Source: Bacillaceae bacterium
GTDB lineage: Bacteria; Bacillota; Bacilli; Bacillales; Alkalibacillaceae
Length of the DNA stretch: 42,182 nucleotides
NCBI GenBank assembly: GCA_017656265.1
Contig: JACDOD010000019.1
Span: 1-42,182 of the forward strand
Reading direction: 5' to 3'
The notes below the pieces were generated by a model, which saw nothing but the letters and a program-made list of their open reading frames with translations, ran no database searches and was not told the DNA's origin. This document shows, piece by piece, positions 8,235 to 14,695 of the stretch. The translations under genes were made by a program, and so were the position numbers. Each line of letters begins with the position of its first letter. The stretch's first letter is position 1.

Positions 8235-8400
8235 GTCAACATGCTTCGCTTTCCGCGGGCACAGCCTAAGGCTTCCTCGGACAATTCATCCTATTGTCTT
8301 TAAGGATTTTCGGCTCGTGCTTTTCCCGAGAAGTGCGTTCATGTTGACATTTAGCCAAGTTACTTCGTCTTATTCACCGTTAATATTTTTTGTCCCAGCC
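8235..8400. repeat. Diverged solitary copy of the third repeat component
   Basis: GTCAACATGCTTCGCTTTCC at the left and CATGTTGAC at 8340-8348 form exact 9-bp terminal inverted repeats around a block related to 542-700 and 23762-23930 (same GCTTCGCTTTCCG(C/T)GGGCAC and TTTTCGGCTCGTGCT words). It is followed by TTTTGTCCCAGCCTCTT, a common Firmicute intergenic motif also seen near 10290, 10345, 21295 and 22985. No gene is seen between 8011 and 8415. Confidence 0.7.
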
Positions 8401-8415
8401 TCTTCGTTACAAAAA

Positions 8416-9105
8416 TTATGATCCATTTCTATCTTTTCTTCTATTTAAATCTTTATAGCAGAACCACCAGTCAAAACAGTCAATTTCCCCGCTTGCCTGC
8501 TGCTCCATCCGTTTTTGGATTTCCTGTACGGTACCTGCGGGAGGTATGATGCCATCATCTCCAATCAGCTTGTTCTCTGGCCAGTCAGCTGGAAGAGCTA
8601 CTTTTTTTCTGTCTGCCAGTTGCAGGCCATAGACAGAACGATATATTTCCTGTAAGTTTCTCCCTAACTCAGCAGGGTAAAATAAAATCTGACGTATAAT
8701 CCCTTGTTCATCTACAATAAATACTCCACGGACTGTCCGGGCTCCTCCCCCAGCAGGAAACATTCCGAGCTGCTGTGCATAGTTTCCCAATCCATCAGCG
8801 ATGACGGGATATTCAATTTCCACCCCTAAATTGTCCTTGATCCATTCGAGCCATTTTAAATGGGCATAGACCTGATCGACGGACAATCCAATAAGACGTG
8901 TATTGATTTTTTTAAATTTAGGATACATTTCCTGAAAAGAGACATATTCGGTTGTGCATACCGGTGTAAAATCCCCCGGGTGACTGAACAAAATGAACCA
9001 TGATCCTTCATAATCATCGGGTAATGTGATGGTTCCCTGTGTTGTGGGAACCGTCATTTTTGGAAACGGTTCTCCTATTGAGGGCAAATTCCTTTCATTC
9101 GTCAT
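8416..9105 (-). CDS. Prx6-type peroxiredoxin (AhpC/TSA family)
   Basis: A 229-residue thiol peroxidase that reduces H2O2 and organic hydroperoxides. Peroxidatic C50 sits in PGDFTPVCTTE, the Prx6-subfamily signature. C210 and C216 near the C-terminus (CFDWWFC) match the resolving-cysteine arrangement of archaeal-type Prx6 enzymes. The start at 9105 is preceded by GAGAGGTGG and was preferred over the upstream ATG at 9168, whose extra 21 residues do not resemble the family. Monocistronic. No clear Per box was seen upstream. Confidence 0.92.
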   Translation of the reverse strand: MTNERNLPSIGEPFPKMTVPTTQGTITLPDDYEGSWFILFSHPGDFTPVCTTEYVSFQEMYPKFKKINTRLIGLSVDQVYAHLKWLEWIKDNLGVEIEYPVIADGLGNYAQQLGMFPAGGGARTVRGVFIVDEQGIIRQILFYPAELGRNLQEIYRSVYGLQLADRKKVALPADWPENKLIGDDGIIPPAGTVQEIQKRMEQQASGEIDCFDWWFCYKDLNRRKDRNGS

Positions 9106-9477
9106 AATTCCACCTCTCGTTTTGTTAAAAGGACTTGACGGAATATAGTATTCAAGGCTACTGTCCATTGTTACATGGAGGGGTGTTAAGAGTTAAAAAA
9201 AGAAAACAACCTATGTTTAGATATGAGAGCAGGCAGATGAATGTAAAAATTGGGCTTAGGGCAAATATCATATTTTTTTAAAAATACTTTGATACGTTAT
9301 AATGGCAAATTGTTTGCTATTCTTATATAATTTATTTTTAGTTAGCAAATTAATCCAGTTATTTGTTAAGGATTGGATATTTTCTGATTTTATGCACAAA
9401 CCATCAGGTATATTTCATTTTAAAACAAACGTTTACTCGAACTCATGCAGGGAAAAAATGCGGGAAGGGGTAAAACC
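9106..9477. other. Gene-free AT-rich interval
   Basis: Holds the divergent promoters of the peroxiredoxin and the small protein at 9478. A candidate plus-strand -10 TATAAT lies at 9298-9303 without a recognisable -35. A 63-codon open frame at 9302-9493 has no ribosome binding site and is not called. Confidence 0.5.
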
Positions 9478-9792
9478 ATGTATTGTTGCTTAGTTCTTCA
9501 TCACAGCACGATCACAAATGAAACCAAATTACAGATGTTGAAGGCCGTTTTCCAGGGAATGAAACATGTGGTTAAACCGATTAAAAAAGGGAATCAGCCA
9601 CAGGTCATATATGAAATCTTTGATGATCAGACCGTTTTAGCCTTGTGCGATCATATAGATAAAGAAAAACTTCTTCAAACTGCTATATATTTTGAATCTT
9701 CAGATGTCAAAACATCTTATGGGATGGGAGAGACAAGGGAAGGAGCTAAGCAAGAAGCGATAGAAAAATTGAAAATCGAAATCCAGTATTAG
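9478..9792 (+). CDS. Small uncharacterised protein with a possible dsRNA-binding-like C-terminus
   Basis: 104 residues, not recognised. The second half (about 45-104) reads as strand-strand-helix. It ends in YGMGETREGAKQEAIEKL, which resembles the last strand and helix of double-stranded-RNA-binding domains (G-x-G-x-(S/T)-(K/R)-x-x-A-K-x-x-A). That is a pattern resemblance only. GGGAAGGGG lies upstream of ATG 9478, favouring it over the longer frame from 9445. A hairpin at 9793-9821 follows the stop. Confidence 0.6.
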   Translation: MYCCLVLHHSTITNETKLQMLKAVFQGMKHVVKPIKKGNQPQVIYEIFDDQTVLALCDHIDKEKLLQTAIYFESSDVKTSYGMGETREGAKQEAIEKLKIEIQY

Positions 9793-9821
9793 CTGACTGC
9801 CATAAGGGGGTAAGCAGTCAG
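9793..9821 (+). terminator. Stem-loop after the small dsRBD-like gene
   Basis: CTGACTGC and GCAGTCAG form an 8-bp stem around a G-rich 13-base loop directly after the stop codon. There is no T-tract, so it is a weak terminator or an mRNA-end stabiliser. Confidence 0.45.
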
Positions 9822-9853
9822 TTAGACAATCGTTGTTAAAGGGGGACAAAAGA

Positions 9854-10222
9854 TTGGACTATAAAAAAGGATTAGAACAATACATTGAAGCAACGAATAC
9901 ACATGACTTCAAAAATGTAAAAAAAGTTTTACATAAAAATGCTATTTTTTGGTTTACTGATCGAACATGTACTACGATGCAAGAAATCCAAAATTATTTT
10001 GAAAATGCCTGGAACACCATTAAAGAAGAAGTTTATTCTGCAGCCAATGTACATTGGTTGACTGTTGATGAAAAATCTGCAATTTGTACTTATACATATC
10101 ATTATGAAGGTTTTCATAACGGTGAATTTGTTTCGGGGAGTGGCAGAGCTACTAATGTGTTCGTTAAGAACGAAAAAAATGAATGGAAGTTAATTCACGA
10201 ACATTTAAGCAGTCTATCATAA
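9854..10222 (+). CDS. NTF2-like/SnoaL-fold protein
   Basis: 122 residues with the alpha+beta cone pattern of the NTF2-like superfamily (DUF4440/SnoaL type): an N-terminal helix YKKGLEQYIEATNTHDF, then a HKNAIFWF strand, and a C-terminal pair of long strands ending WKLIHEHLS. Family members bind small ligands or act as isomerases or dehydratases; no function can be assigned. TTG 9854 was chosen because AAAGGGGGAC lies eight bases before it; a TTG at 9833 keeps the frame open but has no site. Confidence 0.7.
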   Translation: MDYKKGLEQYIEATNTHDFKNVKKVLHKNAIFWFTDRTCTTMQEIQNYFENAWNTIKEEVYSAANVHWLTVDEKSAICTYTYHYEGFHNGEFVSGSGRATNVFVKNEKNEWKLIHEHLSSLS

Positions 10223-10284
10223 TTATTGCAGTTAATGTTGACATTACGGGATTGCTAGTTAAACGAAATTGTCAAATGGAAAGA

Positions 10285-10353
10285 AAAGAGGCTGGGAACT
10301 AAAAAATTTTTATGCTTTTTTTTCCTTATGCCGTTTATTTTGTCCCAGCCCCT
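10285..10353. repeat. Inverted GGCTGGGA intergenic element
   Basis: AGAGGCTGGGAACTAAAAAA and, in inverse orientation, TTTATTTTGTCCCAGCCCCT bracket a T-rich loop. The motif is one of several GGCTGGGACA elements in this window and is common in Firmicute intergenic DNA. It can fold as a terminator-like hairpin after the NTF2-like gene. Confidence 0.65.
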
Positions 10354-10418
10354 TAATTTTGGGGAGATTCAACTTCTTAACTGGAATAACGTTGCATTTC
10401 TTTGCAGCATCAGACAAG

Positions 10419-10592
10419 TTATCTACATCATTATCCACATACAAAACCAGCATATCCCCAGTTTTGAGCGGACTTATTAACATTATCCACATAAAATTCA
10501 GGAGTTATCCACAAACATCATCCACAAATACAAAGGCGATGATCATCGGATTTTTGCACCTTTATTCACATTGCCCACAGTATTGTGGATAT
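10419..10592. promoter_or_regulatory. DnaA-box cluster (eight boxes in 174 bp)
   Basis: Against the consensus TTATNCACA there are four perfect boxes (10431-10439, 10483-10491, 10505-10513, 10562-10570). Single-mismatch boxes lie at 10419-10427 (TTATCTACA), 10518-10526 (TCATCCACA) and, on the minus strand, 10584-10592 (ATATCCACA). A weaker TTGCCCACA is at 10571-10579. All but one point the same way. No dnaA, dnaN or other replication gene is nearby, so this is not oriC. B. subtilis has several such DnaA-box clusters outside oriC that bind DnaA and affect initiation timing or gene expression. It lies downstream of yfhE. Confidence 0.85.
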
Positions 10593-10615
10593 TCCTGTTA
10601 ATAAGTTATTTTTGA

Positions 10616-10729
10616 TCACCTTTTGCCTTGCCGGTACATTTGCTCAGCTTTTTTAAATTCGCGCTGATACAGTACTTCCTGAGTTTTATTTAGGTTGAAA
10701 AGTTTTTCTTCATTTTTTCGTACAGCCAT
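10616..10729 (-). CDS. yfhE: YfhE-family small protein
   Basis: A 37-residue protein. AAGGAGTGGTACC precedes the ATG. The core TQEVLYQREFKKAEQMYRQG matches the conserved motif I recall for the YfhE family (EVLY.REFK.A). In B. subtilis yfhE lies just upstream of yfhF, which fits the position here. Function unknown. Highly charged, probably helical and cytosolic. Confidence 0.8.
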   Translation of the reverse strand: MAVRKNEEKLFNLNKTQEVLYQREFKKAEQMYRQGKR

Positions 10730-10798
10730 GGTACCACTCCTTTTTGTTTATGGTTATTAAAAGTATGAACGATAATTGAAGGAACTATACCATGGGCA

Positions 10799-11350
10799 TT
10801 ACGCTTCCTGATTAACCTCTTCAAAGGCTATATCCTGATACATGATATTCAAGTATCGATGCTTTTGAATGACATATAGATCATACAGTTCCTGTTCCAT
10901 GTTGATCTGATTGTAGATCTCAGGATACAGGAATTTACCTGGTTCACTATATGGCAACTTTTCTGCTGCACGTTTAGAACGGGAATTGGACTTTTTAATT
11001 TTCATAAAAACAGATTCAATGCCCAATTCTGTGAATAATTCAAATAAAAAGGTTTCTTTTGCTTTCTGGTTATAGCCTCGGCCAAAATAAGGCTTACCGA
11101 TCCAGGTAGCCAAAAAGCCTGTATTGTTCTGTATATTGTAAAGAGTAATAGTACCAATCGGCTGCAGCTTTTCGTTTAAAATCGTGCGGCTGATCAGTTT
11201 TCCTCGATCCTCTTCTTCTATTAATTGTTTGGTAATAAATAAATATTCTTCAAAGTTGTCTGCTTTATCCCGTACAAAGGGATAAACTTCGGGATGGGTG
11301 AGAAGCTCAAACAACAAATGCACCTCATGGAGATCACGCTTTTTCAGCAT
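10799..11350 (-). CDS. GNAT acetyltransferase (RimJ/RimL-like) behind a structured leader
   Basis: 183 residues with an Acetyltransf_3-type pattern: IGTITLYNI, then ATWIGKPYFGRGYNQKAKETFL (the acetyl-CoA loop, about 80-103), then the SNSRSKRAAEKLP helix where RimJ/L proteins have NxxSxxVxEKxG. The acceptor could be a ribosomal protein, another N-terminus or a small amine. AAAGGAGGG precedes the ATG but lies inside a hairpin (see 11351-11412). A 71-base tRNA-like sequence lies further upstream in the same leader. Confidence 0.8.
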   Translation of the reverse strand: MLKKRDLHEVHLLFELLTHPEVYPFVRDKADNFEEYLFITKQLIEEEDRGKLISRTILNEKLQPIGTITLYNIQNNTGFLATWIGKPYFGRGYNQKAKETFLFELFTELGIESVFMKIKKSNSRSKRAAEKLPYSEPGKFLYPEIYNQINMEQELYDLYVIQKHRYLNIMYQDIAFEEVNQEA

Positions 11351-11412
11351 AAAAAACCCTCCTTTTACAGAGGGTGGTCGTTCGATCCTTTAGGCAGGGC
11401 TCGACCACCCTC
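11351..11412 (-). promoter_or_regulatory. Two mutually exclusive leader hairpins ahead of the GNAT start
   Basis: Read on the minus strand: GAGGGTGGTCG (11412-11402) pairs perfectly over 11 bp with CGACCACCCTC (11380-11370). The last five bases of that arm, CCCTC, can instead pair with GAGGG (11361-11357), which is part of the ribosome binding site and is followed at once by six T residues and the ATG. The second hairpin would sequester the ribosome binding site or act as a weak terminator; the first would free it. This is switch-like, but the ligand is unknown. Confidence 0.5.
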
Positions 11413-11436
11413 GAATTTTTATCAATTGCTCACAAA

Positions 11437-11507
11437 AATCCGGGGTGGGAATCGAACCCACTAGAACCAGTCAAGAGACTGGTGGCGCACCATTTGCCTT
11501 CCCAAAG
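11437..11507 (-). ncRNA. tRNA-like element (pseudo-tRNA) with a 6-base anticodon loop
   Basis: A cloverleaf can be drawn: acceptor CTTTGGG/CCCGGAT (six of seven pairs, two of them G-U), D-arm GGC-loop-GCC, anticodon arm CCAGT-CTCTTG-ACTGG, five-base variable loop TTCTA, and canonical T-arm GTGGG-TTCGATT-CCCAC. The anticodon loop has six bases instead of seven, U8 is replaced by A, and the 1-72 pair is broken, so it is unlikely to decode. It is either a relic or a tRNA mimic. A candidate -10 (GATAAT) lies about 20 bases upstream on the same strand. Confidence 0.55.
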
Positions 11508-11581
11508 GTTGTATTCAATTTTAGCAATATTATCATACACAACTTATAAGCAAAAGGGAATAGTTTTTTTGTTAAGAATAG

Positions 11582-12499
11582 CTAAATTTTTTTCCTGTTT
11601 TGTATGATGGATTCCAGTGCTCTTTTTAGTTCCGGGTATTGAAATGAAAAACCGAGCTGAAGAGGCTGTTCAGGAAGTACCTTCTGGCCCTTTAACAAAA
11701 GGATGCTCATTTCTCCAAAAATGGTGTTCAATACAAAGGACGGCACGGGTAACCAGTGGGGACGATTCAGTAACTGGCCAATAGTTTCTCCGAATTCTTG
11801 ATTACGGACCGGGTTTGGTGCAGTTCCATTTAAAATGCCTGTTACATGATCATTCATAATTGAATATTGTACAAGGTTGATCAGATCATCGAGATGAATC
11901 CAGGACATCCACTGATTGCCTGAGCCGATATTACCGCCAATAAAAAGTTTATAGGGCATAAGCATTTTTGGAAGAGCGCCTCCTGAATGTCCTAAAACAA
12001 CTCCAAATCGAATGATCACAGTCCGTATAAGTGATTCGGCCTTATGGGCTTCCTGTTCCCATCTGGACACGACCCTGGCCAGAAAATCATTGCCAGGTTC
12101 TGATTGTTGTTCGGTAAAGGTCTGGTGCAGAGATGTGCCGTAAAAACCAATGGCTGATGCCTGAACAAAAACGTCAGGAGGTTCAGGCATCTCCTTCATG
12201 ATGCGGATGATTTCTTTTACAGACTGAACACGGCTGTTCAGTATGGTTTGTTTTCGTTTACCGGTCCAGCGGCCGCTGTTTAACGATTCCCCCGCTAAAT
12301 TAATTACGGCGTCAATAGCAGGCAATTGTCTTTCTGGCAACATCCCATCTTTCAGCCAGCCAATGTGTTTGATTTGTTCTGTGCTGTCATAGCTTTCCGG
12401 ATTTCTGGTCAGGACGAAAATTTCATGACCTTCCTGAGCGAGTTTATCAATCATCTGTGAGCCGATAAATCCAGTACCTCCTGCAATCAATATACGCAT
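11582..12499 (-). CDS. yfhF: TIGR01777-family NAD(P)-dependent epimerase-like protein
   Basis: A 305-residue extended short-chain dehydrogenase-like protein. Rossmann motif GGTGFIGS lies at residues 8-15, VINLAGESLNSGRWTGKRK is diagnostic of the TIGR01777/YfhF (SulA-like) family, and the C-terminal DUF1731 segment begins near the VPSFVLNTIFGEMS stretch. Family members are called cell-division-inhibitor-like nucleoside-diphosphate-sugar epimerases, but no reaction is established. Start 12499 has AAGGAGG eight bases upstream; the longer frame to 12547 does not. Divergent from recX, as in B. subtilis. Confidence 0.9.
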   Translation of the reverse strand: MRILIAGGTGFIGSQMIDKLAQEGHEIFVLTRNPESYDSTEQIKHIGWLKDGMLPERQLPAIDAVINLAGESLNSGRWTGKRKQTILNSRVQSVKEIIRIMKEMPEPPDVFVQASAIGFYGTSLHQTFTEQQSEPGNDFLARVVSRWEQEAHKAESLIRTVIIRFGVVLGHSGGALPKMLMPYKLFIGGNIGSGNQWMSWIHLDDLINLVQYSIMNDHVTGILNGTAPNPVRNQEFGETIGQLLNRPHWLPVPSFVLNTIFGEMSILLLKGQKVLPEQPLQLGFSFQYPELKRALESIIQNRKKI

Positions 12500-12632
12500 T
12501 GCGATAACCTCCTTGTTATCAGTATACATAACAATTCTGATATCCATAAATATCTGTAGAAGATGGATAATTCTTATGGCTTGTCAAGCAACCATTTTTC
12601 TTCAATAATAAGGGAAAAGGAGAGGAAGAGCG

Positions 12633-13469
12633 TTGAGTAAAATTACCCGTATTACTGCCCAAAAAAAGAATAAAAACCGGTACAATATTTATTTAGACGA
12701 CGGTAACGGGGAATATTACGGTTTCAGTGTCAGCCAGGATCTGCTGGTACAATACATGCTCCGTAAGGGAATGGAATTGGATGCCGAAGCCATTAAACAA
12801 TTAAAGCGCTATGATGATCTGCATAAATTTTATACCCTTTCTTTACACTTTTTAAGCTATCGAATGCGTTCTGAACAAGAAGTTCGGGAATATTTACAAA
12901 AAAAAGAGGCTAATAAAGACCAGGAAGAGGAAATTATTCGACGCTTAAAGCAGGAAGGTTATATCGATGACCTGACCTTTGCAGACATGTTTGTCCGGTC
13001 CAGGATCAACACGACAAGCAAAGGACCATTATTGATTAAAAAGGAGCTGATTCAAAAAGGTGTGGCTGCTGAAGTTGCCGAAGAAGCGCTGCAGCTGTTT
13101 GATGAGGAAAAGCAATGTGAAAAAGCACGGAAATGGGCAGAAAAAAAACTGAATACCAGTGATAAAAAATCATTCCGACAGAAGTTTCAGTCCCTGCAAC
13201 AAACCTTATTGCAAAAGGGGTTTTCCAGCTCTGTGATTCAGCAGATATTAGAAGAATCAGCCAGTGATACGAATCAGGAGGATCAGGAATGGGAGGCACT
13301 GGTGTACCAGGGGGAAAAGATATTGGTGAAGTATCAGCGGAAATCATGTGGCTATGAATTAAAACAAAAGGTGAAAGGTGCCCTGTACCGTAAAGGCTTT
13401 GCCATTGAAACCATTAATCGCTTTATTGAAGAATATGACGAAGAGTTTTATGATAAGAATGGTTCATAA
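12633..13469 (+). CDS. recX: Recombination regulator RecX
   Basis: 278 residues of three-helix repeats that bind in the groove of RecA filaments and modulate strand exchange. Family motifs: LSYRMRSEQEVREYLQKK (about 73-90), GYIDDLTFADMFVRSR (about 109-124) and the GP.LIKKEL helix; the C-terminal repeat contains YELKQKVKGALYRKGF. Long RecX of this size is typical of Bacilli. Start is TTG with GGAGAGGAAGAG upstream. Co-directional with yfhH, 16 bases apart. Confidence 0.93.
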   Translation: MSKITRITAQKKNKNRYNIYLDDGNGEYYGFSVSQDLLVQYMLRKGMELDAEAIKQLKRYDDLHKFYTLSLHFLSYRMRSEQEVREYLQKKEANKDQEEEIIRRLKQEGYIDDLTFADMFVRSRINTTSKGPLLIKKELIQKGVAAEVAEEALQLFDEEKQCEKARKWAEKKLNTSDKKSFRQKFQSLQQTLLQKGFSSSVIQQILEESASDTNQEDQEWEALVYQGEKILVKYQRKSCGYELKQKVKGALYRKGFAIETINRFIEEYDEEFYDKNGS

Positions 13470-13485
13470 CCGGAAAGGGGTTTTG

Positions 13486-13839
13486 ATGTTGGAACGCAGA
13501 TTTAGTGAAATGACTCTAGATGAATTGCGGAACGAAATTGCCCAATTAACCGAAAAGGCACAAAAAGCTCAGCAGATGGGTATGGTCAATGAATATGCTG
13601 TTTATGAGCGGAAGATTCAAATGGCGAAAGCATATATGATGGATCCTGACCAATTTTCTGCAGGTGAAATATATGAAATAGACGGAGATCCAGGTACTTA
13701 TTTCAAGATCGATTATATGAACGGAGTGTTTGCCTGGGGGTATCGGGTGAATGGGCAGGGACAGCCTGTTCAGGAAGGGGAAGATCAGGAAGAAGCTCTG
13801 CCGATTTCTCTATTAGGTAAAAAAATCGAGTCAAATTAA
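13486..13839 (+). CDS. yfhH: YfhH (DUF1811) protein
   Basis: A 117-residue cytosolic protein: an N-terminal helical hairpin (RFSEMTLDELRNEIAQL and the AQQMGMVNEYAVYERK helix), then a small beta barrel (GEIYEIDGDPGTYFKIDYMNGVFAWGY is its core). Family DUF1811, function unknown, consistently linked to recX. ATG 13486 has GGAAAGGGG upstream; the frame continues upstream but overlaps recX. Confidence 0.9.
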   Translation: MLERRFSEMTLDELRNEIAQLTEKAQKAQQMGMVNEYAVYERKIQMAKAYMMDPDQFSAGEIYEIDGDPGTYFKIDYMNGVFAWGYRVNGQGQPVQEGEDQEEALPISLLGKKIESN

Positions 13840-13845
13840 TCCAAA

Positions 13846-13877
13846 ATCAGGACCCAATGAATCCATTGAGTCCTGAT
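13846..13877. terminator. Intrinsic terminator between yfhH and the sspK unit
   Basis: ATCAGGAC-C-CAATG pairs with CATTG-A-GTCCTGAT: 13 pairs around one mismatch, with a four-base loop. Lies between convergent transcripts and could serve both. Confidence 0.8.
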
Positions 13878-13882
13878 TAACT

Positions 13883-14047
13883 TTAATTTCGTTTACGTGT
13901 TTGAACTTCTAAGATACGCTCACTTTGAGTCTGCTGAGTCTCCCCATTTACCTGGTCAAAAGCACGCCTGGGATTTGCTCTTGGTGACTGAAAAGGTGTT
14001 TGATTGCTTTCCCTTTTCTTTGTTAATTCATAGTTAAACGATTTCAA
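13883..14047 (-). CDS. Small spore-associated-type protein, YpzG-like
   Basis: 54 residues, basic and Gln/Arg/Asn-rich, with the core [12 protein letters not shown] followed by LEVQTRKRN. This resembles the YpzG-type small proteins of Bacillus as I recall them (NGET and a basic TRKR end). TTG start overlaps the sspK stop (TTGA), with GAGGTG eight bases upstream, so it is probably translated by coupling. Being second in an operon with sspK suggests forespore expression. The family call is tentative; that it is a gene is better supported. Confidence 0.6.
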   Translation of the reverse strand: MKSFNYELTKKRESNQTPFQSPRANPRRAFDQVNGETQQTQSERILEVQTRKRN

Positions 14048-14211
14048 TCTTCATTCACCTCTGTCTGGTGCTGACGGGACGATTTTTCCATCCGTTCCAT
14101 CGGACGTGTGTTAATGGAGCCATCTGCCCGTTTGGGAGAAAATCGTGCTTTAGCATGAGGCTGCTCCTGAAATCTCTTTTCAGGAAAATCCTTAGCTTTA
14201 TTGCGAACCAT
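14044..14211 (-). CDS. sspK: Small acid-soluble spore protein K
   Basis: 55 residues beginning [10 protein letters not shown]. The middle [19 protein letters not shown] aligns with the [14 protein letters not shown] segment of B. subtilis SspK. Minor SASP made in the forespore under sigma-G control in B. subtilis. AAAGGAG lies 11 bases before the ATG. Position between yfhH and yfhJ is as in B. subtilis. The C-terminal tail ([12 protein letters not shown]) is longer than in B. subtilis and its coding end overlaps the next small gene. Confidence 0.88.
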   Translation of the reverse strand: MVRNKAKDFPEKRFQEQPHAKARFSPKRADGSINTRPMERMEKSSRQHQTEVNED

Positions 14212-14239
14212 TCAGGTTTCAGCTCCTTTAATTAAAATT

Positions 14240-14296
14240 AGGCTGTCTTTTCAGGCGTAAACCCATTTTTTAAGAATCATCTTCCTGAGACAGCCT
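14240..14296. repeat. Inverted AGGCTGTCT element between sspK and yfhJ
   Basis: AGGCTGTCT-TTT-CAGG on the left pairs with CCTGAGACAGCCT on the right, leaving a TTT bulge and a 27-base AT-rich loop. Lies in the divergent promoter region, so it is a dispersed hairpin element rather than a terminator. Confidence 0.6.
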
Positions 14297-14365
14297 GTAT
14301 TTATTTTTTGTCTGCACGAAAATAGTATGTGTTAAAATGTAGTACGAAATGCTGGAAGGGTTGAG

Positions 14366-14629
14366 GTGAAAAAGTTGGAAGATATTTTTCGCAGACTGAC
14401 AAAGGAACTGCAATTGCTGAATGAACAACTAAGTGAGCTGGAGGCCCGTACTTGGGTAGAACTGCTCTGGGAAGATTTTGAAACAACAAGGGCCAGAGCT
14501 GGTAGAGAATATAAGGGAAAAGAAATGACCGAACAAATTGTCAGGCAGTGGGTACACAACTATGGGCCTCGCCTTCATGAAATGTCTTATGAAAAATTTT
14601 TAAAGAAAAACGATAACCAAATACATTAA
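14366..14629 (+). CDS. yfhJ: YfhJ (WVELL-motif) protein
   Basis: 87 residues with the diagnostic RTWVELLWEDFE segment at about 29-40 that defines the WVELL family, followed by GREYKG and a helical C-terminus. Small helical cytosolic protein, function unknown; in B. subtilis it belongs to the sporulation-linked sspK-yfhJ neighbourhood. Start could be GTG 14366 (GGAAGGG upstream) or TTG 14375 (GAGGTG upstream); I keep the former. Confidence 0.88.
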   Translation: MKKLEDIFRRLTKELQLLNEQLSELEARTWVELLWEDFETTRARAGREYKGKEMTEQIVRQWVHNYGPRLHEMSYEKFLKKNDNQIH

Positions 14630-14634
14630 AAAAG

Positions 14635-14695
14635 CTCCCTCGTAAGGGGAGTCCTTGCCGGGAATAGTTATAATCGGCTGGTCCGGCCAGCCGAT
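14635..14695. terminator. Hairpins between convergent yfhJ and yfhP
   Basis: CTCCC/GGGAG is a small stem right after yfhJ. A stronger ATCGGCTGG/CCAGCCGAT stem (14673-14695) ends on the yfhP stop codon. T-tracts are poor, so efficiency is uncertain. Confidence 0.6.

Noticed and set aside
9302-9493. 63-codon frame upstream of the small dsRBD-like gene
   Set aside because: No ribosome binding site, AT-driven composition, overlaps the better-supported start at 9478.
10419-10592. Interpretation of the DnaA-box cluster as oriC
   Set aside because: No dnaA, dnaN, gyr or rnpA/rpmH context; the neighbours are those of the B. subtilis yfh region, well away from the origin.
11351-11412. T-box riboswitch
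   Set aside because: Only AGGGTGG of the T-box sequence is present; the ACCGCG continuation, a Stem I with specifier loop and an aminoacid-related target gene are lacking.
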